28,569 bases of DNA from Lachnospira sp. UBA4346 (GCA_002394205.1 DGTC01000015.1:1-28569); one strand, 5' to 3'. Counted from the stretch's first letter, positions 1-8,670 are shown. Made by a program: numbers and translations. Notes: generated by a model from the sequence alone, not told the origin.

Positions 1-454
1 TAACCCTTAAAAGGGTCCTCATATTCTTTCACACTCAACTTATCCATTGCAATATCATGTTTTTCTTGGTCTTGAATATATTTTTTGATTGTAGCTTCAT
101 TTAATCCAACTGTGCTTACATAATATCCCTCTGCCCAGAAGTGACGATTCTCAAATTTATACTTTAAGTTTGCGTGCTTATCAAATATCATAGGGGCACT
201 TTTTCCTTTCAAATATCCCATGAATGATGAAACACTCATTTTATGTGGAATACTTACCAGCATATGTATATGATCTGGCATAAGATGTCCCTCTATTATT
301 TCCACACCTTTATAACTGCAGAGCTGTTTTATAATATCTCTGATGTCCTCTTTGTATTGATTATAAATAATTTTTCGTCATACTTTGGCGTGAAGACGAT
401 GTGATATTTGCACATCCATTTTGTATGTGCAAGTGAATATTCTTTCTTCGCCAT
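1..454 (-). pseudogene. tnpA: IS200/IS605-type transposase TnpA, frameshifted
   Basis: Small single-strand-type (HUH, Y1) transposase that would cut and join the ends of an IS200/IS605 element. Reading from the ATG at 454, behind AGAAAGGAAAGG, the frame gives MAKKEYSLAHTKWMCKYHIV and then runs into a stop after about 45 codons. Shifting by one base near 379-380 restores a continuous frame to the window edge with the family hallmarks: the HUH motif within GHLMPDHIHMLV, then FWAEGYYVSTVGLNE and KYIQDQEKHD, which carries the likely catalytic tyrosine. The C-terminus EYEDPFKG falls at the edge, with TA of the stop as the last visible bases. A one-base deletion (an A lost on the coding strand between TAT and GACGA) therefore explains the break. 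No tnpB is visible; the rest of the element lies outside. Pseudogene or a sequencing error are the two readings. Confidence 0.88.
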
Positions 455-537
455 AATTTACCTTTCCTTTCTACAATATAGCCTGAACAACTTTATTGTA
501 CATGGAAAGGTGAATTTTTTGTATAACAATCGTCGTG

Positions 538-554
538 CACCCGCATAGCGGGTG
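538..554. repeat. Perfect hairpin next to tnpA, likely IS200-type left-end structure
   Basis: CACCCGC-ATA-GCGGGTG is a perfect 7-bp inverted repeat with a 3-nt loop, 84 bp upstream of the tnpA start. IS200/IS605 elements carry sub-terminal hairpins recognised by TnpA, so this is the plausible left-end hairpin. The exact tip and cleavage site cannot be placed from one copy. Confidence 0.55.
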
Positions 555-966
555 GTTTATGTTTCGTACGAGCTCATTTCTCTGTTGAGAAACTCGCTTC
601 GCACTCAACTGGGTCTATCCGACCCACAATTAAAAAATGGGTAGACCAATCAAGGCTACCCATTCTTAAAAGGATTTTCCCAAAATGCCGTTGCTCACGT
701 TTTCGACTCCTAGCTTAGCTAGGTGGGTTACCGCAAACACTCATCTGCCTTCCACTGCAAACGGAGGCCTGACATCAAAGTGAAAATATAGGAGTCCCGT
801 TCGAATAATGTAGGATCAAAATAAATGAACTGGCGAACACCCCAGGAAAATCCATCATGTCTATTAAATGATAGAGTTCTACATATGAAATTGTTTCCGA
901 TGCAACTCTCATTGACTGTATTATACATCATTTCTTCTGCTTACACAATATCTTATGCAATTTTTT
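555..966. other. Non-coding stretch between the IS and the glycosyltransferase gene
   Basis: About 400 bases without a convincing gene. It holds several small palindromes: GGGTC-5-GACCC at 611-625, a terminator-like stem at 636-664, and CCTAGC-TTA-GCTAGG at 709-723. An open frame on the minus strand (728-931, 67 codons) has no ribosome binding site or family resemblance that I recognise. The density of palindromes beside an IS end suggests IS-flank or repeat debris. Confidence 0.5.
636..664 (-). terminator. Rho-independent terminator-like stem-loop
   Basis: AATGGGTAG (636-644) pairs with CTACCCATT (656-664). Read on the minus strand, the stem is followed by TTTTTAATT, as expected for an intrinsic terminator. 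It lies about 300 bp after the glycosyltransferase gene, which is transcribed toward it, so it may end that unit. Confidence 0.5.
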
Positions 967-2271
967 TTATTTTATGCATGATAGAATCTTTTTTGCAATT
1001 TCTAAAAATGTCATTGATTGTACAGCAACTTTTCCATGTGCTGACATTTCATAGAATGAATGTGCTACTGCTGCATCTGTGTCTGCTTGTTTGATTTTTT
1101 CTGCGAGTTCAGAAATTTGCTTTGTATCATCGAGTGTATATTCATAAAATTCTTTGTCTGCATCAAAACACTGCTCGATTCGTTTACTGCTATCTGTAAT
1201 GCAAACTGCCTGCTGATACATTGCGTTGACAATTCGGTCATGTATTCCTGACTGAAATCCTGGCATAATATTCAACACATACCGATACTGTCTCATCAAA
1301 TCTAGACCTTCCATATATGATACCTGTGGAAGTATTTGTACATTGGAATACCGTGTCATTGGACTCAAATCGTATTGTTCTCCACAAATAACCATCGGAA
1401 CTCCTGTTTGTGCAAATGTTTGTAAGACTTGCTGTCTTCGATAAGCACGTACATACAAATCTGCAAAACAAGACATCTGCGCTGTAACACGAAATGCTTT
1501 CATGTCATCAAGTGGGAAATCTTGTTTCTGCAGCACACATGTAACAGCTTCTTCGTATGTCATTTGCGGATGCTCTAATAATAACGCAATTACCTGTGTT
1601 GTCTGAACTCTCATCGGTTCTGGAAATTGTGCAATCATTTCCCAATACTCATCTGGTGATAAATATGTCCCAAGAAAAAGAATTGCATTGTTGCGCTGAT
1701 ACCATTCTTGTTCAGATTGAAGCGGCATTTTCACAGACATTTTTACATTGCTGCATTTGTGAAAATTATAATTATCATTCACAAGTGCCCCATCATCAGA
1801 TGAAGATAAATTTCTTATATCTGCTATATTCTGATTTGCTGTGTGCATAATAGCTCCAAGTGGCATTGTCATAACATTTTGCATATGCGGATAATACTGA
1901 CGGACATATGCTGCATGATTGTCATCAATACAAATGGTATGATAATTTTTTAACAGCACTTGTAAATTCTTATGGTGATATATTGGATGATCTACAATAT
2001 AATTGAAAAATGGAGCATCTATCGTATCTAAAAAATTCATAGATGTCCCATTATTATCTTCAAATACAACACTCGGTAACTTCGAATTGAAGTCAATCAT
2101 CGCATCAAAATGCTGACCACACAACGATTCCAATTCTGTAACCGGCCGTTCCTTTGCATCAAAATATGTAACATTTACTCCAAATTGCATAAAACATTTG
2201 CCTAATTCATCTGCAAATATTCTTGTTGACGAATACGCCACGTCTTCTATTTTAAAAATTAAGATATTCAT
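967..2271 (-). CDS. Glycosyltransferase-like protein (CgeB/group-1 type)
   Basis: A 434-residue cytoplasmic protein with no signal peptide. The C-terminal third reads like the group-1/CgeB-type glycosyltransferase domain: LDLMRQYRYVLNIMPGFQSG, then GIHDRIVNAMYQQAVCITDS, where a conserved acidic region and a Gly/Arg loop usually hold the nucleotide sugar. The N-terminal half (residues 1-150) has alternating strand-helix patterns consistent with the first Rossmann-like domain. Donor and acceptor are not predictable. It is translationally coupled to the upstream acetyltransferase by an ATGA overlap (2268-2271), so the two are probably co-transcribed. CgeB-like proteins are linked to spore-surface or surface-glycan decoration in some Firmicutes, but nothing here shows that role. 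Confidence 0.7.
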   Translation of the reverse strand: MNILIFKIEDVAYSSTRIFADELGKCFMQFGVNVTYFDAKERPVTELESLCGQHFDAMIDFNSKLPSVVFEDNNGTSMNFLDTIDAPFFNYIVDHPIYHHKNLQVLLKNYHTICIDDNHAAYVRQYYPHMQNVMTMPLGAIMHTANQNIADIRNLSSSDDGALVNDNYNFHKCSNVKMSVKMPLQSEQEWYQRNNAILFLGTYLSPDEYWEMIAQFPEPMRVQTTQVIALLLEHPQMTYEEAVTCVLQKQDFPLDDMKAFRVTAQMSCFADLYVRAYRRQQVLQTFAQTGVPMVICGEQYDLSPMTRYSNVQILPQVSYMEGLDLMRQYRYVLNIMPGFQSGIHDRIVNAMYQQAVCITDSSKRIEQCFDADKEFYEYTLDDTKQISELAEKIKQADTDAAVAHSFYEMSAHGKVAVQSMTFLEIAKKILSCIK

Positions 2272-2699
2272 ACATTTTGACTCATTTCTATATATTGAAT
2301 CATTCCCGGGCCTAATTTCTCAGTCGGTCGTGCAATAAAACCATGTTTTTCATAAAAGACTTCTCGTCCTTTTGCACACATCAGACAAAGCATCATACGT
2401 GTTCCCGGTATTGTCAGGGAACGTACATAAGCAATCAATCGCTCTATCAACTGGCTTCCGATGTGTTGCCCCTGCTGTGTTGGAATAATAATCAAATCCT
2501 GAATGTAACATACAACTGCCCCGTCACCAACAATTCTGCCCATACCAATCGGTGTTCCATCTTCATACACGGTAATTACTTTTAAGCTATTATTTAATGC
2601 ACGTTCTGCCTGCTCCCTTTGTAATGCGACCCAGCCTACCTGTTTTCGCAATGACAGATAAATATCTACATCACAATTGTCCTCTGTAAATGTCAACAT
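2268..2699 (-). CDS. GNAT family N-acetyltransferase
   Basis: A 143-residue single-domain protein of typical GNAT length. The acetyl-CoA pyrophosphate loop is seen as QGQHIGSQLIERLIAYV (residues about 85-101), preceded by the strand VVCYIQDLIIIP and followed by a helix and FYEKHGF, the usual late GNAT motif. These enzymes transfer an acetyl group from acetyl-CoA to an amine; the substrate cannot be told. Its stop overlaps the start of the glycosyltransferase gene by four bases, implying coupling. It may act on the same sugar or metabolite as that enzyme, but this is inference only. Confidence 0.82.
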   Translation of the reverse strand: MLTFTEDNCDVDIYLSLRKQVGWVALQREQAERALNNSLKVITVYEDGTPIGMGRIVGDGAVVCYIQDLIIIPTQQGQHIGSQLIERLIAYVRSLTIPGTRMMLCLMCAKGREVFYEKHGFIARPTEKLGPGMIQYIEMSQNV

Positions 2700-2794
2700 A
2701 ATCCCCTAAAGCCTCCGACTTTTTCTAATGTAAAACATTATATCACTTCTTATCATATTTTGTCTATTTGTTATCTTACCCCTTCTGATTCTTC

Positions 2795-2823
2795 TTTTCA
2801 TCAAATCACAGTTATGTTATACT
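2795..2823 (+). promoter_or_regulatory. Sigma-A-type promoter for the pectinesterase gene
   Basis: TTTTCA (2795-2800), a 17-base spacer, and TATACT (2818-2823). Transcription would begin near 2830, only a few bases before an upstream in-frame ATG at 2836, which supports the later start at 2896. The -35 matches consensus at four of six bases. Confidence 0.55.
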
Positions 2824-2895
2824 TATATAGATATTATGAAAGCAATATCATATGACAAAAGAGCCATTTTGATATATGCGGATTGGAGATTAATT

Positions 2896-3834
2896 ATGAT
2901 TACAGTAGCCTTAGACGGTTCAGGGGATTTCACATCTATTCAGGCAGCAATTGACAGTATTAAAAACGGGCACGAAACCGTATTTATCAAATCCGGTACA
3001 TATCAGGAACGTGTTGAGATTACTGCTGACGGTATTACGCTGATTGGTGAAAGTGCAGAAAATACGATTATCACAGAACAATATTATGCTCTGATGAAGA
3101 TGGAAGACGGAACAAAGAGGGGAACATTCCGGTCTTATACATTTTTTGTTCATGCAAATGATTTTTCTGCTTATAATCTTACGTTTGAAAATTCAGCAGG
3201 TTTTGGTAAAGATGTTGGACAGGCCGTTGCTGTCTACGCAGAAGGAGATCGGATTCTGTTTAAGAATTGTTCCATGTTAGGACATCAAGATACATTATTT
3301 ACAGGACCATTGCCTTTTAAAGAAGTTCAACCGGGCGGTTTTACAGGTCCAACAGAATATGCTCCACGTATTCCGGGACACCAGTTATATGAAGATTGTT
3401 ATATTTGTGGCGAAGTTGATTTCATTTTCGGCAGCGCAACCGCCTACTTTAAGAATTGCATTTTATATGCATTAGACAGAAATGAAGAAATTAACAGCTA
3501 CTATACTGCTCCCTCCACTTATGAAGACCAGCAATACGGATATGTATTTGAATCTTGTCATTTTACGGGGAACTGCCCGAAACATACGGTAATGTTAAGT
3601 CGTCCATGGAGAATTCATGCAAAGACTGTTCTGTTAAATTGTACCTTGGAGGATCAAATCGCACCGGTTGGTTTCCATGATTGGAATAAGCCGGAATCAC
3701 ATGAAACATGTTACTATGCAGAATACAACTGTTCCGGTGCCGGCGCAAATACAGATAAGCGTCCGGATTATGTGCACCAACTGACAGACGAAGAAGCCGC
3801 ACAGTATACAAAAGCAAATGTAATCGGATTCTAA
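2896..3834 (+). CDS. Pectinesterase (carbohydrate esterase family 8), cytoplasmic
   Basis: Removes methyl groups from methyl-esterified galacturonic acid. With the chosen ATG at 2896 (GGAG seven bases upstream) the protein is 312 residues. An earlier in-frame ATG at 2836 has no ribosome site and nearly coincides with the predicted transcript start. The family signatures are all present: GQAVAVYAEGDR (Gln109), LGHQDTLFTG (Gln131, Asp132), GEVDFIFGSATAYF (nucleophile Asp175) and LSRPWR (Arg236). No signal peptide or membrane segment is visible, so it likely works inside the cell on imported methylated oligogalacturonides rather than on polymer. It is monocistronic, with its own promoter and a terminator at 3914-3959. 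No other pectin gene is in the window. Confidence 0.92.
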   Translation: MITVALDGSGDFTSIQAAIDSIKNGHETVFIKSGTYQERVEITADGITLIGESAENTIITEQYYALMKMEDGTKRGTFRSYTFFVHANDFSAYNLTFENSAGFGKDVGQAVAVYAEGDRILFKNCSMLGHQDTLFTGPLPFKEVQPGGFTGPTEYAPRIPGHQLYEDCYICGEVDFIFGSATAYFKNCILYALDRNEEINSYYTAPSTYEDQQYGYVFESCHFTGNCPKHTVMLSRPWRIHAKTVLLNCTLEDQIAPVGFHDWNKPESHETCYYAEYNCSGAGANTDKRPDYVHQLTDEEAAQYTKANVIGF

Positions 3835-3913
3835 AGTTCTTCTGCAGAACACTTAAAGTTTTTAATAACATGCTGTAAAATGGATTTTTAATAAAACAGA
3901 GTAGAGCGTAATA

Positions 3914-3959
3914 AAAGATGCCCGTTGTTATATTATTTCGTATAACAACGGGCATCTTT
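3914..3959. terminator. Bidirectional intrinsic terminator
   Basis: A 19-bp perfect stem, AAAGATGCCCGTTGTTATA (3914-3932) against 3941-3959, with an 8-base loop and T-rich flanks on both sides. It lies between the convergent pectinesterase (plus) and lipoprotein (minus) genes and can serve both. Confidence 0.9.
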
Positions 3960-3971
3960 ATTATTATTTTA

Positions 3972-4733
3972 TTATTTAGAAGCAACTGGAATCGTTCCCA
4001 ATGATACCGTATTTTCATATACTTCCAATGACATATTTGATAAATTTTCTGCCACTGAATCTGCTACCTGGAACACTGCTACTGCTGTATATCCGGAACC
4101 TGACGGAATGGATACATTACTCAATGCTGAAATATCGTTTCGTAACATTGAATTTAGCTGCTTAATGGTTGTTCCATTTGCAGACAAGCGGAAATTAATT
4201 CCACTGGCTCCTGTATTTACTACAATATCCGATGCAGTATCATTTTTAATTGTAAATTCTACAGCAACTACCTTACAGCCTTCACTCGCCGGTACACTAA
4301 TTGCAAACTCTGTTGTCGGATATCTGTCACCAACTGTATATGTCGTATAACTTAATCCCGCTCCACTTGGCAATTCGAAAGCACGCTTCATATCACTGTA
4401 TACATCTCCTGTACTTGTAACAGGGACCTTTGCTGCACCTTTTTTTGTTGCAGCATTACTTGCAGTTGCTACTGTAGTGTTATTGGCAGCAGTCGTTCCT
4501 GATTGTGTTGCAGTATTGGTATCTGAAATACTTCCTTTTGAATTATATGTATTCTGTGCTGTTCTTAACTTCTGATAGTCCCACTGATTATCATAAGAAT
4601 ACTTTAACATAACGCCGGAAATATATTCTGCAATCATGTCATTTTGTTCTGTTGTTAATTTTACCTTATCTCCACAACCTGTCAAGGATACTGCTAATAA
4701 TGTTCCAAGACATACCGCTGCAATCTTTTTCAT
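3972..4733 (-). CDS. Secreted lipoprotein of unknown function with Ig-like C-terminal domain
   Basis: A 253-residue lipoprotein: MKKIAAVCLGTLLAVSLTGC is a clear type II signal peptide with lipobox LTGC and lipidated Cys20. A Thr/Ala/Ser/Asn-rich linker (about residues 65-110) leads into a beta-rich C-terminal domain of about 130 residues. This resembles DUF4352-type immunoglobulin-like domains, with the strand pattern VVAVEFTIKNDTASDIVV typical of them; the assignment is by feel. It would be anchored outside the membrane. Start codon preceded by AGGAG. It sits downstream of, and co-directional with, the sensor kinase, separated by the palindromic repeat cluster, so it could belong to that regulon, but no function is claimed. 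Confidence 0.8.
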   Translation of the reverse strand: MKKIAAVCLGTLLAVSLTGCGDKVKLTTEQNDMIAEYISGVMLKYSYDNQWDYQKLRTAQNTYNSKGSISDTNTATQSGTTAANNTTVATASNAATKKGAAKVPVTSTGDVYSDMKRAFELPSGAGLSYTTYTVGDRYPTTEFAISVPASEGCKVVAVEFTIKNDTASDIVVNTGASGINFRLSANGTTIKQLNSMLRNDISALSNVSIPSGSGYTAVAVFQVADSVAENLSNMSLEVYENTVSLGTIPVASK

Positions 4734-4786
4734 GTAAATTCTCCTCTTGATATATACAACTCAAATAAATATATAATGTTTTATTC

Positions 4787-5025
4787 TTTCCTCTATATAG
4801 GCTCGTCAAAAACAAATGCCTCCTATAGGAGTCGCTTGACTTTCCTCCATATAAGCTCGAAGAAAACAAATGACTCCTGTGGAGTCGCTTGACTTTCCTC
4901 CATGTAAGCTCGAAAACTCGCACTGACGTGCTTATGCAGCTGCTTCGCATCTGCGTTTTCTCGCTAATAACTCAAAGAAAACAAATGCCTCCTGTGGAGT
5001 CGCTTGTTTTCTTTTTGAGTTATTA
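4787..5025. repeat. Cluster of three palindromic repeat copies plus long hairpin
   Basis: A core beginning AACAAATG, containing CTCC and GGAG arms and ending GTCGCTTG occurs three times: 4811-4838, 4865-4891 and 4980-5006. The first two sit in near-identical units of about 54 bases in tandem (4787-4840, 4841-4893), and a third unit start (TTTCCTCCATGTAAGCTCGA) is at 4894. The last core lies in a long imperfect hairpin whose arms, 4965-4984 and 5004-5025, match over 20 bases with a two-base bulge. That hairpin begins two bases after the kinase stop codon and probably folds at its 3' end. Each core is itself a CTCC/GGAG stem. The look is of a dispersed intergenic repeat, not of coding DNA. Confidence 0.85.
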
Positions 5026-5027
5026 TA

Positions 5028-6611
5028 TCATACTTCTGATTTTGCGTCTAGGTCAAACCAAAATTCTACGCCGTTTTCTTTGTTGATAACACCACATTGT
5101 TTGTTATAGGAATCCATAATTGCTTTAACAATGGATAGACCAATACCATTTCCACCGTACTCTCTGGTTCTCGCTTTATCTACCTTGTAGAACTTTACCC
5201 AAATATTATCAATATCTTCTTGCGGAATATTTTTCCCTGTATTAAAGACAGATACACGAACAATATCATCATTTTTTCGCTGTACGGATACTTCTATTTT
5301 CTTTTCAAAATCACAGTGATTAATTGCATTTGAAATATAATTGGTTATTACCTCTTCTATCTTATATTCATCTGACCATACATCAATATGTTCTCCGCGC
5401 TGATTGAATATTATCTGAATATCCTTTTGATTGGCTCTCAGCTCATTGGCATTTACAACAGACGATACCAGTTCTACAATATCGAATCGTTCCATCACCA
5501 ATTCTTCATTTCCAAATTCAATCTGATTCAATGTAAGCAGTTTTTTAACCATGATATTCATTTTGTTTGCTTCATCCATAATGACATCGCAATAAAAATC
5601 CATACTTTCCGGATCATCTGAAATGCCTTCTTTTAATCCTTCTGCATATCCCTGAATCAACGCAATCGGTGTCTTTAATTCATGCGAAACATTCGATAAG
5701 AACTCTGTACGCATTTCATCAATCTGAATCTTATGATCAATATCTCTTTGAAGTTCTATATTTGCAGCTTTTAATTGAGCAATATTCTTTTCGAGTTCTC
5801 GCGACATATCATTCATACTTTCACCAAGAATTCCTATTTCACTCTTATCATGTCCTTCATATTTTGCATCAAAATCCATGGATGCCATCTTCTTTGCAAG
5901 ATTGGATAATTGCATAATTGGTCGTGTGAAATATGATGATAGAAAATAGGCTGCAATAATGCCAACAATAACAATGAGACATCCAATATATGTAATAAAT
6001 TTATTAGAAATTGAAACATTATCCTTAATTCCCTGAATCGCCATACGAAGTAAAATAGAATCACCGCTGTCTAATGTTCCCCATAACTCATAATAGTAAT
6101 CATTTAATCTGTCATCATAAATTTTCTGAAGCGTGTACTGACCTGTCTCAATTAAAATATCTCTTGTCTCACCAATACCACTGCCTGACATATTAATAGA
6201 CCGTGGGGCTTTTTCTTTTCCTTCCGGAATGGAAGGCTTTTCATCGTCATTATCCTGAAAAATATCATTGTTGAATATACTCTTACGCAACCGGTTAATC
6301 ATCTCGTCTCCACCGTTGCTATTTGTATATATCGTTGTCCAATCACTGCTGACAACGATAACGGATACTGCCGTACTGTTTGTCAGCTGTTCAATCTGAT
6401 CGCTCATTTGAGAGTCTGTAATAGTATCATTCCGATACTCAGAAATAATCTTATTAATACAATTATAATCCGTCAACATACTATTACGCTTATCTTCCAG
6501 ATAAAATCTCTCTGAAAATGCATTATTCAGGAAAATAACAAGCACAATCAAACTTGCAATCAGAACGGTAAGCATTACGGTAATTTTTACGCGAATTGAA
6601 TGTCTTCCCAT
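5028..6611 (-). CDS. Sensor histidine kinase, HAMP type
   Basis: A 527-residue membrane kinase that autophosphorylates on histidine and passes the phosphate to a response regulator. Layout: membrane helix 1 (about 9-29); an extracytoplasmic sensor region of about 175 residues, including an acidic low-complexity stretch near 115-135; membrane helix 2 (about 204-226); HAMP (about 227-280); coiled linker; HisKA with SNVSHELKTPIALIQGYAEG (His310); and the HATPase domain with N-box NYISNAINHC, VFNTGKNIP, and GGNGIGLSIVKAI. Start ATG follows AAAAAGGAG. A small palindrome, TGTTAA-ATTA-TTAACA (6632-6647), lies just upstream. No regulator gene is adjacent; the nearest is the OmpR-type gene at 8914 on the opposite strand. 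The signal is unknown. Confidence 0.95.
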   Translation of the reverse strand: MGRHSIRVKITVMLTVLIASLIVLVIFLNNAFSERFYLEDKRNSMLTDYNCINKIISEYRNDTITDSQMSDQIEQLTNSTAVSVIVVSSDWTTIYTNSNGGDEMINRLRKSIFNNDIFQDNDDEKPSIPEGKEKAPRSINMSGSGIGETRDILIETGQYTLQKIYDDRLNDYYYELWGTLDSGDSILLRMAIQGIKDNVSISNKFITYIGCLIVIVGIIAAYFLSSYFTRPIMQLSNLAKKMASMDFDAKYEGHDKSEIGILGESMNDMSRELEKNIAQLKAANIELQRDIDHKIQIDEMRTEFLSNVSHELKTPIALIQGYAEGLKEGISDDPESMDFYCDVIMDEANKMNIMVKKLLTLNQIEFGNEELVMERFDIVELVSSVVNANELRANQKDIQIIFNQRGEHIDVWSDEYKIEEVITNYISNAINHCDFEKKIEVSVQRKNDDIVRVSVFNTGKNIPQEDIDNIWVKFYKVDKARTREYGGNGIGLSIVKAIMDSYNKQCGVINKENGVEFWFDLDAKSEV

Positions 6612-6807
6612 TTGGTATCTCCTTTTTATATTGTTAAATTATTAACACGCTGTTATTACATCCGCCTCTTTTCATACACATCTGTAACAAACAGTTCGTT
6701 GATTTTATAAATCCATTGTATTGAATAAATATGTTTTCTGTGTGACCGAAGTTGAAATTTGAAAGTCGTTTCTGTTTTTTAATTATATCTACCAAACGTA
6801 CTTCTTT

Positions 6808-7569
6808 TTATCGTTGTACCTGCGCAAGGTCTTTTATTACTTCCCCTGCAATAATCAGTCCTGCAACAGAAGGAACAAATGCAATACTTCCCGGAATATC
6901 TCTACGTTCTGTACATTTGTGCTTTGCCCCCGGAGGACAGATACAATTCGTTCTACAACTAATACTCATATCTTCAATTGGACGAATTGATTTTTCCTTT
7001 GAATATACAACCTTTAATTTCTTGATACCGCGTTTTTTACATTCCTGACGCATAACTCGTGCAAGCGGACACATTTCTGTCTTATAAATATCTGCAACTT
7101 CAAACTTTGTAGGATCTAATTTATTGCCTGCCCCCATACTGCTCATCACAGGTACACCTGCTTTCTGAGCCTGCATAATAATATCTAATTTCGCTGTGAC
7201 GGTATCTACTGCATCCACAACGTAATCATACTCTGAAAAATCAAACTCTGATGCTGTTTCCGGCAAATAGAAACAGTTGCGAATCTCTACCTGTGCGTTA
7301 GGATTAATTTCTAAGATTCGTTCTTTCATTACTTCTGTTTTATACTTACCAACAGTCTTTCTTGTTGCGATAATCTGTCGATTCAAATTGGTAAGACAGA
7401 CTTTATCATCATCTACTAATACAAATGAACCGACTCCGCTTCGTACAAGTGCTTCTACTACAAAACCGCCAACACCACCAATACCAAACACAGCAACTTT
7501 GGCATGTTCAAGACGCTCCATTGCTTCCTTTCCAAGTAATAATTCTGTTCTTGAAAACTGATTTAACAT
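6808..7569 (-). CDS. tcdA: tRNA threonylcarbamoyladenosine dehydratase (CsdL/TcdA type)
   Basis: E1-like, ATP-dependent enzyme that cyclises the t6A base next to the anticodon of ANN-decoding tRNAs to ct6A. At 253 residues it has family length. Visible features: the dinucleotide fold VAVFGIGGVGGFVVEALVRS near residues 29-48, DDDKVCLTNLNRQI, the DYVVDAVDTVTAKL segment, SSMGAGNKLDPT, and a C-terminal SISCRTNCICPPGA with clustered cysteines. The SSMGAGNKLDP and YKTEMCPLARVMR motifs separate TcdA from ThiF, MoeB and HcyF. It is a second E1-like gene, unrelated in role to hcyF at 11276. It lies upstream of, and in the same direction as, the kinase gene with a 196-bp gap, so co-transcription is possible. 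Confidence 0.9.
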   Translation of the reverse strand: MLNQFSRTELLLGKEAMERLEHAKVAVFGIGGVGGFVVEALVRSGVGSFVLVDDDKVCLTNLNRQIIATRKTVGKYKTEVMKERILEINPNAQVEIRNCFYLPETASEFDFSEYDYVVDAVDTVTAKLDIIMQAQKAGVPVMSSMGAGNKLDPTKFEVADIYKTEMCPLARVMRQECKKRGIKKLKVVYSKEKSIRPIEDMSISCRTNCICPPGAKHKCTERRDIPGSIAFVPSVAGLIIAGEVIKDLAQVQR

Positions 7570-7961
7570 GTTATTATATCCTCCATTTTATTTTTGTCGT
7601 ACTTTTTATCTAATCATTTTTTTAGCAATTATCAGATTTCATTTATTTTACAAACTATCCGATTCTAAAATCTGTAACTATTCCTATCATATAAGTAGGC
7701 TTTATGATTGTACTGTGTTTATCTTCATTTGTAAATACTTGATTCGTAAAAATATAGATTCTAGCTGTTTCAATTTATTTCTGCCGTATCAAATCATGCA
7801 AATCTGTTTTATTATAACAATTTTTTTATTCGCTTCGCAAATCTTTTCGCATATTTCGTTTGGAAAGAATTTAGAAATTTATAACTGTATTATTCATATA
7901 TATTTCTATTTCATTCTCGCTTAAATTGTCTGATTTTAATAGATATTTTTAGAATCTTCCG
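7570..7961. other. AT-rich non-coding stretch
   Basis: Nearly 400 bases of very AT-rich DNA between divergent genes. An open frame on the plus strand (7568-7924) encodes a Phe/Ile/Tyr/Cys-rich string without a ribosome binding site and begins inside the tcdA leader; it looks accidental. No repeat or RNA structure of note was recognised. Confidence 0.6.
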
Positions 7962-7990
7962 TTGCGTGCATTTGGTTATTCTGCTATGAT
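7962..7990 (+). promoter_or_regulatory. Sigma-A-type promoter for the 8029 gene
   Basis: TTGCGT (7962-7967), 17-base spacer, TATGAT (7985-7990). It lies 38 bases upstream of the ATG at 8029, which is preceded by TGGAGGG. Confidence 0.65.
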
Positions 7991-8028
7991 TATGTTAGGA
8001 TATTTATTTATGAAATGGAGGGATTTTT

Positions 8029-8670
8029 ATGGCAGAACAGACAAACAGACAAAGCTCAGCTGACACTAAACAGATGACAAATCAGACAATCCGTCAGGAG
8101 CAGCCATCCTCATCCGAAAAAGAATATACCGTCGGCGGATATACATTTTCCTCAAAAGCAGCTGCTCAGACGGCAAAAGATGAATTGAATGCAATCAAAT
8201 ACATGTCTGCAAAGACGAATTCAAAAGACCCCAGACAGGTATATGCTTTGTACAATTCTATTATAGATAAGCATTTATTTAATACGCTGGTTGGATTAAA
8301 TTATTTGAAAGAATTGCAGCAATTTCTTTATCTTAGTAAGGAGATTCCAAACACGCACATTAAACCTATTCCAATCAATCAGGATGTTCAGAGCGTACTT
8401 GATGGCAAACGTGAAGCTATCGAAAATCAGAGCGAACTGCGTAAGATTACAAAGGAACGTAATATGTACAAAGACCGCCTTGCGAAGTCGCTTATTGTCA
8501 ATGCTGCTCTAATTATCGTAATTATTGCAATGCTCTTTATTACGCTTACCAGCAAAAATGCAAATATTCTAAATTACGAGAGAAACCTTCAGGATAAATA
8601 TGCAACCTGGCAGGAAGAACTTGAATCCAGAGAAGCAGCTGTCAAAGCAAAAGAAAATAACACAAAATAG
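8029..8670 (+). CDS. One-pass membrane protein of unknown function
   Basis: A 213-residue protein not recognised as a named family. The first 30 residues are polar, rich in Gln, Ser and Thr. A short stretch, EYTVGGYTFSSKAAAQTAKD (about 32-51), resembles a degenerate repeat-like or nucleoid-type motif, followed by helical segments. One membrane helix is at about 154-174 (SLIVNAALIIVIIAMLFITLT). The C-terminal 40 residues are charged and helical, likely a short coiled coil. There is no signal peptide, and positive charges precede the helix, so the N-terminus is likely cytoplasmic. A good promoter and ribosome site show it is a real gene. Its place between kinase and regulator genes may be chance. 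Confidence 0.75.
   Translation: MAEQTNRQSSADTKQMTNQTIRQEQPSSSEKEYTVGGYTFSSKAAAQTAKDELNAIKYMSAKTNSKDPRQVYALYNSIIDKHLFNTLVGLNYLKELQQFLYLSKEIPNTHIKPIPINQDVQSVLDGKREAIENQSELRKITKERNMYKDRLAKSLIVNAALIIVIIAMLFITLTSKNANILNYERNLQDKYATWQEELESREAAVKAKENNTK

Noticed and set aside
728..931. Minus-strand open frame of 67 codons near the IS
   Set aside because: No ribosome site and no recognisable domain; sits in palindrome-rich IS-flank DNA.
3563..4018. Minus-strand frame of 151 codons over the pectinesterase end
   Set aside because: Shadow of the pectinesterase and terminator; no ribosome site or domain.
4666..4950. Minus-strand frame of 94 codons
   Set aside because: It is the translation of the palindromic repeats and runs into the lipoprotein signal region in another frame.
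4787..5025. Possible CRISPR array
   Set aside because: Only three unequal copies, no regular unique spacers, cores are palindromic in a repeat-element manner, and no cas genes are present.
7568..7924. Open frame for a 118-residue hydrophobic protein
   Set aside because: No ribosome site, begins within the tcdA leader, composition follows the AT-rich DNA (Phe/Ile/Tyr/Cys).
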